Of a stretch of DNA of 64,000 nucleotides, positions 17,821-26,903 are shown one piece after another. Under the pieces are notes generated by a model, which worked only from the letters and a program-made list of their open reading frames with translations, was not told where the DNA came from and searched no databases. The DNA is from Ndongobacter massiliensis. GTDB lineage: Bacteria > Bacillota > Clostridia > Tissierellales > Peptoniphilaceae. The DNA lies in NCBI RefSeq assembly GCF_900120375.1, contig NZ_LT635480.1:186001-250000 (forward strand). Reading direction: 5' to 3'. Every line of letters starts with the position of its first letter. Position 1 is the first letter of the stretch. Both the position numbers and the translations under genes were made by a program.

Positions 17821-18501
17821 ATGAAAGCACTGTTGTTTGATATGGACGGTACGCTGATTGACTCCATGGGGATGTGGATGTCCCTGGAGAGTGACTATAT
17901 GCGAACGCTCGGTGTGGATCCGCAGGAAGTCGATACCGATCAAATTGCAACCCTGGGCGTTGAGGAGACATTGGCGCTTTTGAAAAAGCAATTCGGTATT
18001 CAGGCATCGACCGAAGATGTCGAGCGTTATGTGCATGACCGACTCCATCATTTTTTCGAGCAGGAGGTGCAGCTGCGCCCGGGTGTGCGGGAAACGCTGC
18101 GCGCATTTCGAGAATTGGGCGTTCCGATGGGGGTTGGCACGGCGTCGCAGTATGAACTGGCGGAGATGGCACTGAAGACCGTGGGTATTTTCGATCAATT
18201 TGACTTTGTACAGAGTGTTTCCACGGTGGGTTACTCCAAAAACGATCGCCGATTCTTCTATAAGGCGGCCGAGCGCTTCGGTGTGCAGCCGCAGGAAGTT
18301 TGCCTGTTTGATGATGCGCTCTATGCGTGTGTTACCGCAAAGGTAGCGGGGTACTACGTCGTTTCGGTGATTGATCCCGCCTACGAACAGGATGTACAGG
18401 CGCTTCTGCGCGAATCGAACGAGCAGCTGCCGGATTTTGTAAATTTTGATGTCCGTGCATGGGCACAGAACCATGGATTGGTGGAGGCATACAATGAATG
18501 A
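17821..18501 (+). CDS. HAD-superfamily phosphatase (beta-phosphoglucomutase-like)
   Basis: The 226-residue protein has HAD motif I FDMDGTLID (nucleophile D9 and acid D11), motif II threonine in GVGTAS, motif III lysine in GYSKND and motif IV acids in CLFDDALYA. A helical cap lies at residues 15-80. It belongs to the PGM/phosphoglycolate phosphatase-like subclass; the substrate cannot be assigned. The start is the ATG behind GAAGGGAG. TTGAAA (17776) and TATAAT (17801) upstream may be a promoter but are 19 nt apart. It overlaps the next gene by 8 nt. Confidence 0.85.
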   Translation: MKALLFDMDGTLIDSMGMWMSLESDYMRTLGVDPQEVDTDQIATLGVEETLALLKKQFGIQASTEDVERYVHDRLHHFFEQEVQLRPGVRETLRAFRELGVPMGVGTASQYELAEMALKTVGIFDQFDFVQSVSTVGYSKNDRRFFYKAAERFGVQPQEVCLFDDALYACVTAKVAGYYVVSVIDPAYEQDVQALLRESNEQLPDFVNFDVRAWAQNHGLVEAYNE

Positions 18502-18811
18502 TTTCAAAAATGGAACGGTACAGGTAGCCAATACGGTCATTGATCGCATTATTGCGCACACAGCGGCGTCGGTGGAAGGGGTTGCTGAAGTGAAGGGCTA
18601 TCACAGTAAAGAGGAACGTTTACGCCGCAGTGCGCCGAAGTATATTTTGACCGAGGTGGAGGACGATCGCCTTTCCACGTCCCTCGTGCTGTCTGTGGAG
18701 CCGGGATTTTCCGTTCTTGCGGTGGCAAGAGAAGTGCAGGAATCCGTCGCGAAGCAGGTAGAGAGCATGCTCGGTTTGTATTGCGAGCGGGTCAATATTG
18801 CCGTCGAATAG
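18494..18811 (+). CDS. Asp23/Gls24-family envelope stress protein
   Basis: This 105-residue protein matches the Asp23/Gls24 (YloU-like) family: NGTVQVANTVIDRIIAHTAA, EGVAEVKG and a C-terminal VAREVQESVAKQVESMLGL with VNIAVE. Such proteins are small, cytoplasmic, often membrane-associated and linked to envelope stress. The start is the ATG that overlaps the HAD phosphatase stop; the longer frame from 18446 is not needed. Translation is coupled to the HAD gene. Confidence 0.88.
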   Translation: MNDFKNGTVQVANTVIDRIIAHTAASVEGVAEVKGYHSKEERLRRSAPKYILTEVEDDRLSTSLVLSVEPGFSVLAVAREVQESVAKQVESMLGLYCERVNIAVE

Positions 18812-18865
18812 TTGACACCGCGACTGTCCCGATTGGGCAGGCTGCTGTGTTCCTTAGGAGACCGG

Positions 18866-20242
18866 ATGGAACAACGAAAAGATTTGCTGAACGGGCCGAT
18901 CCTCTCCGGCTTGTGGCGCTTCGCCACGCCGCTGATGCTGACGGCCTTTGTTCAGATGACGTACAACTTAACGGACATGGTATGGATTGGCCAGATCGAT
19001 TCGGATGCCGTAGCGGGAGCCGGAACGGTGGGCTTTTTTCTATGGATTTCCAATGCATTGGGCTTGATTCCCAAAACGGGTATGGGTGTCTTGGCGGCGC
19101 AGCGCTTTGGCGCCGGCGATACGAAGGGGACCCGGGCTGTATTTTGCGCCGGATTTCAGGTCGCGGCAGTGGTGGCACTTTTGTTTTTTCTTTTTACGCA
19201 GACGATTCTCGCGTCCTTTGTTTCTTTTTACCAATTGGGCGAACGCGTGAATGCGTACGCCATGGCCTACGGGCGGTGGGTGCTTTTTGTCAATCCGCTT
19301 TCCATGGCGAATATTGCCTTTTCCCAATGTCACCAAAGCTTGGGAAACAGCATGACGCCGTTTCGCATCAATGCGTTTGGATTGGCGGCCAACATTGTTT
19401 TAGACCCCTTGTTGATTTTCGGTTGGGGACCGATTCCCTCGATGGGGATTGTCGGCGCAGCGGTGGCGACGGTTCTGGCACAGGCGCTGGTGCTTGCTCT
19501 TTTTCTTTATGCACGGCGTCGGGAAGATCTGATTCATCGCATTTCCTTGCGCATCCGGCCGGATTTGCGCCTATGGGTTGCAATTTTGGAATTGGGCGTA
19601 CCGGCTTCGCTGATTTCTTTATGTCATGCGCTGATTTCGATGTTTCTGAATAAATTGACGGCGCAATACGGCGCCGTCGCCATTGCGGTTGCGACCGTCG
19701 GATCGCAGCTCGAATCAATTGCGTGGATGACCAGCGAGGGCTTTTCCGTTGCGATTACGGCCATGGTTGCGCAAAATTACGGAGCCCGCCAGTATACGCG
19801 GATGCGCCGCGTCATGCACAACGGCGTCGGATCCATGGTTGTGATGGGGTTGGTCGCCGCGGTGATTCTCGTGTTCGGGCGACAACCGCTCTTTGCGCTT
19901 TTCTTTCCAAACAATGCCGAAGCCGTTCGATTGGGTGGACTATACCTGCTGATTTTCGGGATCGTGGAACCCTTTGTCACCCTTGAAATCAGCAGCAGCG
20001 GCTGCCTCAATGGCGTTGGCAAGACGCATATTTCTTCTTTTATTGCGACGACTTCCAATCTGCTTCGGATTCCGGGAGCACTGCTGCTTTCCCCTTTTTG
20101 GGGCATTACCGGCATCTGGCTGGCAATGAGTTTTTCCAACGTATTCAAGGGACTCTGGTGTTTTTCCTATCTTTTTCGGGAGCAAAGGCGGGCTTGTTAC
20201 CGCGAAAGGGAAACCGGGTTGTCAGGAGAACGCCAGCATTGA
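18866..20242 (+). CDS. MATE-family multidrug/organic cation exporter
   Basis: The 458-residue membrane protein has two six-helix halves characteristic of MATE transporters, including the opening GPILSGLWRFATPLMLTAF and the repeated pattern in the second half after residue 235. MATE proteins export cationic or zwitterionic compounds using H+ or Na+. The start is the ATG preceded by TTAGGAGACC; the frame from 18812 begins too early. It overlaps the -35 of the htpG promoter at its stop codon. Confidence 0.92.
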   Translation: MEQRKDLLNGPILSGLWRFATPLMLTAFVQMTYNLTDMVWIGQIDSDAVAGAGTVGFFLWISNALGLIPKTGMGVLAAQRFGAGDTKGTRAVFCAGFQVAAVVALLFFLFTQTILASFVSFYQLGERVNAYAMAYGRWVLFVNPLSMANIAFSQCHQSLGNSMTPFRINAFGLAANIVLDPLLIFGWGPIPSMGIVGAAVATVLAQALVLALFLYARRREDLIHRISLRIRPDLRLWVAILELGVPASLISLCHALISMFLNKLTAQYGAVAIAVATVGSQLESIAWMTSEGFSVAITAMVAQNYGARQYTRMRRVMHNGVGSMVVMGLVAAVILVFGRQPLFALFFPNNAEAVRLGGLYLLIFGIVEPFVTLEISSSGCLNGVGKTHISSFIATTSNLLRIPGALLLSPFWGITGIWLAMSFSNVFKGLWCFSYLFREQRRACYRERETGLSGERQH

Positions 20243-20267
20243 CAGCTTCCATGGAAAGAGGTATCAT
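20239..20267 (+). promoter_or_regulatory. Sigma-A promoter for htpG
   Basis: TTGACA (20239-20244), 17-nt spacer and TATCAT (20262-20267), with the CIRCE operator beginning about 10 nt downstream. The -35 overlaps the stop codon of the MATE gene. Confidence 0.88.
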
Positions 20268-20276
20268 AAAAATAAA

Positions 20277-20303
20277 TTAGCACTCAGAAGAAAAGAGTGA
20301 TAA
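20277..20303 (+). promoter_or_regulatory. CIRCE operator (HrcA-binding site) upstream of htpG
   Basis: TTAGCACTC-N9-GAGTGATAA matches the CIRCE consensus TTAGCACTC-N9-GAGTGCTAA in 17 of 18 positions. It lies at the expected start of transcription, 18 nt before the htpG start codon. HrcA repressor bound here would block htpG until heat or unfolded protein titrates GroE. Confidence 0.92.
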
Positions 20304-20320
20304 CAACACGAGGAGGTACT

Positions 20321-22267
20321 ATGAAGCAATTTCAAGCGGAATCGAAACGGTTGATGGACTTGATGATTCACTCCATCTATACGAATCCTGAAATATTTTT
20401 ACGTGAGTTGATTTCCAATGCGAGTGACGCGACGGATAAATTGTATATCAAGAGTCTGTCCGATGCCTCGCTGCAGTTTGATCGCGATCGATTTATTATT
20501 GAATTGGAAGCGGACTCCGAGGCGCGTACGCTGCGCATTCGCGATTATGGCATCGGCATGACGGATGCGGAAATGGAAGAAAATCTCGGGACCATTGCGC
20601 ATAGCGGCTCGCTGGAATTCAAAAAAGCGCTCTCCGGCGAAGAGACGGCGAAGGAAGCGGCAAATCTCATCGGACAATTTGGCGTCGGTTTTTATTCCGC
20701 CTTTATGGTGGCACAGAAAGTGACCGTGCTGTCGCGCGCACTGGGCGAGGAAACGGCGCATTTGTGGACGAGCGAGGGGGTCGATGGATATACCCTAGAA
20801 GCGGCAGAAAAGGGAGAAGTCGGCACGGAAATCACGTTGTATCTGCGTCCGGATACGGAAGAGGAAAACTACAGTCGTTTTTTGGAAGAATATACGCTTC
20901 GCGACCTCGTGCGTCGCTACTCAAATTACATCCGCTACCCGATTCGCATGGAAGTGACAAAGTCGCGTCGCGTGGAGCCGGAAAAAGAGGGTGACGAGCC
21001 GAAGTGGGAAGAGTATCGGGAAGTTGAAACCCTGAATTCCATGACCCCTATTTGGGAGAAGAGTAAGAACGATCTTACACAAGAGGACTACGACGCCTTC
21101 TACCAACAGGAACACTTCGGCTACGACAAGCCGCTGGCCCATATCCACCTGGTGGCGGATGGAACGCTGTCCTACCGCGCCATTCTCTACATTCCCGGCG
21201 AACCGCCCTTCGATTTTTATACGAAAGAGTACGAGAAGGGCTTGGCGCTTTATGCGAAGGGCGTTAAGATTATGGATCGCTGCTCCGAACTCGTGCCGGA
21301 ATACTATCGCTTTGTCAAGGGCGTGGTGAGTTCGGAAGATCTGTCGCTGAATATTTCCCGTGAAATGTTGCAGCAAGACCGGCAGTTGACTGCCATCGCG
21401 CGGAAAATCGAAGGCAAGATCACCGATGAGCTGAAAAAAATGCTGGCCGACGACCGAACAACCTATGAGAAATTCTTCGCGGCATTCGGCAATCAATTGA
21501 AGGCGGGCATCTACACCACATATGGCGCCAAAAAAGATCCACTCGCCAACTTACTGCTGTTCCATACGTCAAAAGGCGGGGAATTGCGCACGCTGCGCGA
21601 GGTCGTAGACGGGTATGGCGCCTCCAAAAAGGCCATTTACTATGCAACGGGGGACCGCGCGGAGCAAATTGACCGCTCGCCGGCGCTGGTGGGTCTCAAA
21701 GAACGCGGCATTGAAGTGCTATATTTGACCGATGAAATCGACGAGTTTGTCCTCAAGGCCATGCGCGATTACGAGGAGTTGCCCTTTGTATCGGTGTTGG
21801 ATGCTGAATTCTCTCTGGCGGACACGGAAAAAGAAAGCGATGCCAAAGAATCGAACGCGGAAAAGCCGGAGGAGGCGGATGCCGAAAAGGAGCAACCGGA
21901 AGATGCCGATCAAAAGGCGCTTTTCGATAAGATGAAGACACTTCTGGGAGAGGAAGTTGTCGCCGTTACGGCTTCTCGCCGGTTGGTCAACGACGCGGTG
22001 CTCCTCGTCTCCAAAGGCGAAGTTTCCATTGAAATGGAGAAGACCTTCGCGCATCAGCCGGGCGGCGCGGCTCTGCGCGCCCAGAAGGTGTTGGAGCTCA
22101 ATACGGCGCATCCGCTCTATCAAAAACTACAGAGCTTGTTCCGGGCGGACGATGAAGAGGGATTAAAGACGTATACCGAGCTGCTTTACGACCAGGCGCG
22201 TCTTATGGCGGGACTGCCGATCGCCGATGCAGTTGCCTTTGCGAAGCGGGTGCAGAAGCTCATGTAA
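20321..22267 (+). CDS. htpG: Molecular chaperone HtpG (bacterial Hsp90)
   Basis: HtpG is an ATP-driven cytoplasmic chaperone. The GHKL ATPase motifs are intact: LISNASDATDKL, DYGIGMT, GTIAHSGS and GQFGVGFYSAFMVA. The middle and C-terminal dimerisation regions follow. There is a charged, Glu/Lys-rich insert near residues 505-545 that is more acidic than usual. The length is 648 residues from the ATG behind AGGAGG, normal for the family. A CIRCE site and strong promoter lie just upstream, and a shared terminator closes it. Confidence 0.97.
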   Translation: MKQFQAESKRLMDLMIHSIYTNPEIFLRELISNASDATDKLYIKSLSDASLQFDRDRFIIELEADSEARTLRIRDYGIGMTDAEMEENLGTIAHSGSLEFKKALSGEETAKEAANLIGQFGVGFYSAFMVAQKVTVLSRALGEETAHLWTSEGVDGYTLEAAEKGEVGTEITLYLRPDTEEENYSRFLEEYTLRDLVRRYSNYIRYPIRMEVTKSRRVEPEKEGDEPKWEEYREVETLNSMTPIWEKSKNDLTQEDYDAFYQQEHFGYDKPLAHIHLVADGTLSYRAILYIPGEPPFDFYTKEYEKGLALYAKGVKIMDRCSELVPEYYRFVKGVVSSEDLSLNISREMLQQDRQLTAIARKIEGKITDELKKMLADDRTTYEKFFAAFGNQLKAGIYTTYGAKKDPLANLLLFHTSKGGELRTLREVVDGYGASKKAIYYATGDRAEQIDRSPALVGLKERGIEVLYLTDEIDEFVLKAMRDYEELPFVSVLDAEFSLADTEKESDAKESNAEKPEEADAEKEQPEDADQKALFDKMKTLLGEEVVAVTASRRLVNDAVLLVSKGEVSIEMEKTFAHQPGGAALRAQKVLELNTAHPLYQKLQSLFRADDEEGLKTYTELLYDQARLMAGLPIADAVAFAKRVQKLM

Positions 22268-22320
22268 GCGCGACGAAGCGTTGCGGGGCGCGAAGGGCGC
22301 TTTGGTACAAAATAAAACGA

Positions 22321-22366
22321 AAAATCGAGCGAAAAGCGCAAAGCTTCTCGCTCGATTTTTTATTAA
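22321..22366. terminator. Bidirectional intrinsic terminator between htpG and the flavoprotein gene
   Basis: AAATCGAGCGA (near 22323) pairs with TCGCTCGATTT, with A-rich and T-rich flanks on both sides, so it can stop transcription from either convergent gene. Confidence 0.9.
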
Positions 22367-22381
22367 ACTTCTGTGTTACTG

Positions 22382-24442
22382 TTACTTTGTGACATCCTCG
22401 ACCAGTGTATCAGCAGCGAGCTTTCCGAAGACGACCGTGTCGACAACGGCGTTTCCGCCCAAACGGTTCGCGCCGTGGATGCCGCCTGTTACTTCACCTG
22501 CCGCATAGAATCCGGCAATGGGTTCCTGCGCTTCGTTGAGCACATGACCCTTCGTGTCAATTGTCACACCGCCCATCGTGTGGTGGATGCACGCTTGCCG
22601 TGCGGTGGCCACCCACGGACCGTTTTCCAGTTTCGTCGAATACAGGGTACGTCCGAATTCATCTTTTCCGGAGTCTACACTGGCATTGAACGTGTCAACC
22701 GTTTTCTGTAGCGCTGCCGGATCACAGCCAATCTGTTTGGCAATCTCCTCCAGCGTATCGCCGACAAAGATATATCCGTTCTCCTTCAGATAGTCGAAGG
22801 TAAAGCCGTCCGCCGAACGCCATTCGGGATCCGTAATATCCTTGTAACCGGCACCGTCCGCCGATTCCAACATATAGAACATCGAATCGGGTTGGGAAAG
22901 CACACCGAGGCAGATTTCATCGCGGCGACCGTCTTCGCGGACAAAGCGCTCTCCATTTTTATTGACGAAGATGATCTGATCCGTTCCGTTCACGTCGCGC
23001 GGCGGATACTTCGTCAGCTGTCCGTCTTTGGTATTTCCGAGATAGAGCAGCTGAATTTGTTCCATGTCCGTCAAAGAAGCACCTGCCGTTAAAGCCATCG
23101 CAATGCCGTCGCCTTGCGAGCAGGAGAAGCGGTTTGTCGTTGCGACTTTGGACAAGTCGGCCCATTTGCCGCTTGTGTTGTATTTCTGCACCATTTCGCT
23201 GTTCGCGCCAAATCCGCCGGAAGCAAGAATCACACCATCTTTTGCCTTGACTTCATACTCGGCTTCGCTGTGATTATCTTTGACTTTGACGCCGACGACT
23301 TTTTGTTCCTCGGTCAACAGTTCGGTAGCCGTGGTTTCGAGGAGTATTTGAATTTTATCGGCATACTTATCCAGCTGTGCGCTGTACGTCGCCATGAAGC
23401 CGGTACCCATGGGGAGGGTGCTCGTGTGCGTACGCTGCCACAGCGAGCCGGCGCCCTGTGCGATTTTATCGCTGAATTCCATGCCCATGGCGCGAATCCA
23501 CTGATATTCGTCGAACGAATTGTAGCAGAGCACCTTTACGAGATCGAGGTTGCCCACCTTATCACCGTTGATCCACGTTTGCAGGGCATACCATTCTTTC
23601 GAATCAAAGAGATCCGTGCGACCGTCCGCTTTGTACTGTTCCCACTGCGCTCGCACCTCATCCTGCAGCGCCTTGTGCTCCTCATTGATGGGTTCTTCGC
23701 TCAACGCCGCTTCCAGAGTTGCCTTGACCGGGTCGGTCATAGTGACTGCTTTTTGAAGCTCTTGATCTGGCGTATTGTAAATGGCGCCGCAAACGAGGGT
23801 ATCGCCGCCCATGGAACCATTCTTTTCGATCAGCGTAACGGTCTTGCCCTGTTCCGCTGCGGCAATCGCCGCAGCCAGTCCGGCACCGCCGGCGCCGACG
23901 ACAACGACATCGGATTCGACCGTATTAAAGGCGATATCCGTGCCAATTTTATGTTTCCAATCATCTACATTGGCGCCCGCCTGTTTCAGGCAGTCCTCGA
24001 CGGCACTTTTGATGACAGCGGAGGTAATGGTTGCACCCGTAACATTATCAACGGCGATGTTTTGTGTGCTGACAATTTTTTCTGGGATGGCACGCACCGG
24101 AATCGTGAAGCCCGTTTCCATCGGCTTTCCGCCCTTGTCCAGCAACTCCCCGCCAATGCCAGGCGTTTCGGCATTTTTGGTGACTTCGACGCTCTTAATG
24201 GCATCTTCCGTGACTTCGACGGTGACTTCCACAAGGTCGTTCATGCCCTGTGCGGAAGCGGTGTAGGTGCCCGGCTTCATCGCTCCACTTTTTTCACCCG
24301 AACTTGCAACGCTTTCCGAGGATTCAGATGCGGTGCTGTCTTCCGGTTTGCTTTCTTTCTGTGGTTTTCCGCCGCAGGCGGCAAGGGAAAGTATCATGGT
24401 GGCGCTCAGCGCCACAGAAAGAAACTTCTTCACTTTTTTCAT
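22382..24442 (-). CDS. Secreted flavoprotein reductase: FMN-binding domain plus FAD-dependent fumarate reductase-like domain (lipoprotein)
   Basis: A signal sequence with lipobox (SLAAC, C23) makes this an extracytoplasmic lipoprotein. Residues about 55-155 are an FMN-binding domain with the flavinylation motif DNVTGAT; T138 would carry FMN added by ApbE. Residues about 175-680 are an FAD-binding 2 domain with GAGGAG (183-188) and the FCC3/UrdA-like ending AAGEVTGGIHGANRLGG. Relatives reduce fumarate, urocanate or other enoates as respiratory electron acceptors, fed through membrane flavins. The substrate cannot be read from sequence. No apbE or electron-donor gene is adjacent. It lies downstream of glgB on the same strand but has its own promoter. 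Confidence 0.9.
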   Translation of the reverse strand: MKKVKKFLSVALSATMILSLAACGGKPQKESKPEDSTASESSESVASSGEKSGAMKPGTYTASAQGMNDLVEVTVEVTEDAIKSVEVTKNAETPGIGGELLDKGGKPMETGFTIPVRAIPEKIVSTQNIAVDNVTGATITSAVIKSAVEDCLKQAGANVDDWKHKIGTDIAFNTVESDVVVVGAGGAGLAAAIAAAEQGKTVTLIEKNGSMGGDTLVCGAIYNTPDQELQKAVTMTDPVKATLEAALSEEPINEEHKALQDEVRAQWEQYKADGRTDLFDSKEWYALQTWINGDKVGNLDLVKVLCYNSFDEYQWIRAMGMEFSDKIAQGAGSLWQRTHTSTLPMGTGFMATYSAQLDKYADKIQILLETTATELLTEEQKVVGVKVKDNHSEAEYEVKAKDGVILASGGFGANSEMVQKYNTSGKWADLSKVATTNRFSCSQGDGIAMALTAGASLTDMEQIQLLYLGNTKDGQLTKYPPRDVNGTDQIIFVNKNGERFVREDGRRDEICLGVLSQPDSMFYMLESADGAGYKDITDPEWRSADGFTFDYLKENGYIFVGDTLEEIAKQIGCDPAALQKTVDTFNASVDSGKDEFGRTLYSTKLENGPWVATARQACIHHTMGGVTIDTKGHVLNEAQEPIAGFYAAGEVTGGIHGANRLGGNAVVDTVVFGKLAADTLVEDVTK

Positions 24443-24505
24443 TCTTTCCTCCTTTTCTATGAGCAGGCGTCGGGAAATCCGACACGCCGTGCAACAAACA
24501 TAGTT

Positions 24506-24533
24506 ATTGTAGCAAAATGAAAACGTTCGTCAA
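24506..24533 (-). promoter_or_regulatory. Sigma-A promoter for the flavoprotein reductase gene
   Basis: On the reverse strand TTGACG (24528-24533), 16-nt spacer and TGC-TACAAT (24506-24511, extended -10). The transcribed leader also forms a GGCGTCGG/CCGACACGCC hairpin near 24467-24489. Confidence 0.7.
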
Positions 24534-24579
24534 GTGTAGAAAATTGCAGATCCTGTCATGCAACACTGGCTTGAGGCAA

Positions 24580-26736
24580 TCACACGGGGACTTTTCGATT
24601 GCCCAGCGCCGCCTGCGCCAATGCCTCCGCGTGCAGAAGCTGTTCGACGGCTTGCTGTTCCGAGGAATGCGCCGCTTTTTCTTCCCGGATTTGCGCGCTC
24701 TCTTTTTCTTCCTGTTTGGAAGCACGTCGCAGAACCAGGGCGGTGCGCGCGGGAATATAGATCTGCACGCCATTGGAATAATCTGCACCAATCAGTGGAT
24801 GCGATTCGTAATACAGATTTTCGGGGATGCGTGAAAAACCGCCGTATTCTTTGCGATCGGTGGAAAAGACGACGCGATAGTAGCCCTCCTGATGAATGGG
24901 GAGGGAAAAACTCTCATAGGAGTCAATGGGGTGGAAATTGTAGAGGAAAATGTAATTGTTCTTCCGGTAGGCGAGGATTTTGCGCTGTTGATCGACCCAG
25001 AGCAACTGCGTACCGGGTGAACCCAGCAAGTGCCCTTTTTTAACGAAAGCGAGCATATCCCGGTCGAAGGCGGCAAGGTACTCGTATTTCAAATCCGGGT
25101 TATCCACTAGGCTCCATTGCCGCCGACAGTAGTGGAAACTCCAGCCATTTTCTGCGCGCGGGAAATCCACCCACTCGGGATGTCCAAATTCATTGCCGAT
25201 AAAATTGAGATACCCATCCGCACCGGTGGAAATCGTGACGAGACGGATCATCTTGTGTAGGGCAATCGCGCGATCAATATTAAAGTGTGGGTCATTTTTC
25301 TGCATATGCCAGTAGATGTCCGGTCCGGTCAGCCAGAAGAACAGCGTTTTGTCCCCCACGAGCGCCTGATCGTGACTTTCCGCATAGGCAATGCGCTTCT
25401 CTCCGGGACGCGCTGTCGTCAATTCGTAATAGATGTGGTGCATGTCCCAGTCGTAGTCGCTTTTTTTCATCAGACGGATCCACAAATCCGGTACGCCCAT
25501 CGCCAATCGATAATCAAAGCCGACGCCGGCGCTCTCAATGGGCAGGCACAACCCGGGCAGCCCGCTCATGTCTTCCGCGATGAGCACGGTTTGGGGATCC
25601 ATGGTATGCAGGAGTTCCGAAGCGAGCGTCAGGTAGGTGATGGCGTCGATATTCGTGTTCAGCGAGAAGTATTTTTCGTAGTTGTCAAAATCCGTTCCCA
25701 TGCCGTGATCCCAATACAGCATGGATGTGATGCCGTCGAAGCGGAAGCCATCGAAATGGAATTCTTCTTTCCAATATTTCAGGTTGGATAGCAGGAAGTG
25801 CAGCACCTCATTTTTTCCATAGTCGAAGCACATGGAATCCCAGTAGTTGTGGAGGCCGCGTTCATCCGGCAGGAAAAACTGCGACTGGGATCCGTCGAAG
25901 CGGTTGATGCCTTCCACGGTATTTTTTACCGCGTGAGAGTGCACCAGATCCATGTACACGGAAAGTCCGTATCCATGTGCCTGATCAATCAGGTAGCGCA
26001 AGTCGTCCGGTGTGCCAAACCAGCTGGACGGTGCGTAAAAATTGGATACGTGGTAACCGAACGAGCCATAGTAGGGATGTTGCATAATCGCCATGAGCTG
26101 TACGGCATTGTAGCCGCTTTTGGCGATGCGCGGCAAAATTTGATCGGCAAATTCGCGGTAGGTGCCGACGCGGGCTTCTTCGAGCGCCATGCCGACGTGC
26201 GCTTCATAAATCAGCGGCTCCACGTTCTTTTTTGGCGTATACGCATGCTGCCACACATAGGGCGTTTCGGGTGCCCAGAGTTCTCCGATAAAATCATTGG
26301 AACCGTCGTCATGGACTTCCTGTATCACGTAATTCATGAATAGCGGAATTTTGTAGTGATCCTGTCCGTCGAAGCGAACGATGACTTTGAGGCGGGAACG
26401 GTGGCGCAGTGCCTCAGGACCGAGGTGAATTTCCCAATCACCGTTTTCCAGGCGTGCCAGTGGATGCGACCGCGGCGCCCAGTTATTAAAATCTCCGACG
26501 AGAAAGAGCGACTCAGCAGCCGGCGCCCATTCGCGATACACCCAGCCGTCTTCCGTGCGATGAAACCCATAGTATTGATGGGCATTGGAAAAATCGACGA
26601 GAGAATCGGATGCGCCCACTAATTCCGCCCGCTTTTCCGTATAACGTTCCACACGCAGTTCAAGATCGGAACGAAATTCTTCCAGCCAAGCGTCCTTTTC
26701 CAGGAGCGATTCGATCCGCTGCTTTTCATTTTTCAT
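24580..26736 (-). CDS. glgB: 1,4-alpha-glucan (glycogen) branching enzyme, eukaryotic-like GH13 type
   Basis: The 718-residue enzyme cuts alpha-1,4-glucan and rejoins it as alpha-1,6 branches. An N-terminal CBM48-like region (VGDFNNWAPRSHPL) precedes the GH13 barrel. Catalytic residues are D334 (FDGFRFDGITSM), E388 (IAEDMSG) and D456 (ESHDQAL). The motif set resembles the eukaryotic-type GH13_8 enzymes rather than the usual bacterial GH13_9. A Glu/Ala/Gln-rich tail of about 45 residues follows the last beta domain. No glgA, glgC, glgD or glgP gene lies in the window, so it is isolated from a typical glycogen operon. A TATAAT box at 26782-26787 (reverse strand) may be its -10. Confidence 0.92.
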   Translation of the reverse strand: MKNEKQRIESLLEKDAWLEEFRSDLELRVERYTEKRAELVGASDSLVDFSNAHQYYGFHRTEDGWVYREWAPAAESLFLVGDFNNWAPRSHPLARLENGDWEIHLGPEALRHRSRLKVIVRFDGQDHYKIPLFMNYVIQEVHDDGSNDFIGELWAPETPYVWQHAYTPKKNVEPLIYEAHVGMALEEARVGTYREFADQILPRIAKSGYNAVQLMAIMQHPYYGSFGYHVSNFYAPSSWFGTPDDLRYLIDQAHGYGLSVYMDLVHSHAVKNTVEGINRFDGSQSQFFLPDERGLHNYWDSMCFDYGKNEVLHFLLSNLKYWKEEFHFDGFRFDGITSMLYWDHGMGTDFDNYEKYFSLNTNIDAITYLTLASELLHTMDPQTVLIAEDMSGLPGLCLPIESAGVGFDYRLAMGVPDLWIRLMKKSDYDWDMHHIYYELTTARPGEKRIAYAESHDQALVGDKTLFFWLTGPDIYWHMQKNDPHFNIDRAIALHKMIRLVTISTGADGYLNFIGNEFGHPEWVDFPRAENGWSFHYCRRQWSLVDNPDLKYEYLAAFDRDMLAFVKKGHLLGSPGTQLLWVDQQRKILAYRKNNYIFLYNFHPIDSYESFSLPIHQEGYYRVVFSTDRKEYGGFSRIPENLYYESHPLIGADYSNGVQIYIPARTALVLRRASKQEEKESAQIREEKAAHSSEQQAVEQLLHAEALAQAALGNRKVPV

Positions 26737-26871
26737 AACTTCCTCCTTGCGGCCTTGGAATCGATTGCCTATTTCGCTCTTATTATACCCTATTTCCTTT
26801 TTTACAACAGCGATTCCCCCAAACCCTTTGACGAAAAGTCAAGAGACGATGTGTACCGGCGGCGCATGTGG

Positions 26872-26877
26872 TAAAAT
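26872..26877 (+). promoter_or_regulatory. Extended -10 promoter for phosphofructokinase
   Basis: TGG-TAAAAT, an extended -10 box, lies about 27 nt before the start codon. The same TGGTAAAATG string occurs before gltX (50650-50659). No clear -35 is seen. Confidence 0.45.
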
Positions 26878-26903
26878 GAAAAAAACACCAAGGGGGGAAA
26901 ACT

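Noticed and set aside
23114-24520. Long open frame opposite the flavoprotein gene
   Set aside because: It is antisense to a clearly conserved gene, has no ribosome binding site and encodes no recognisable domain; it results from codon bias.
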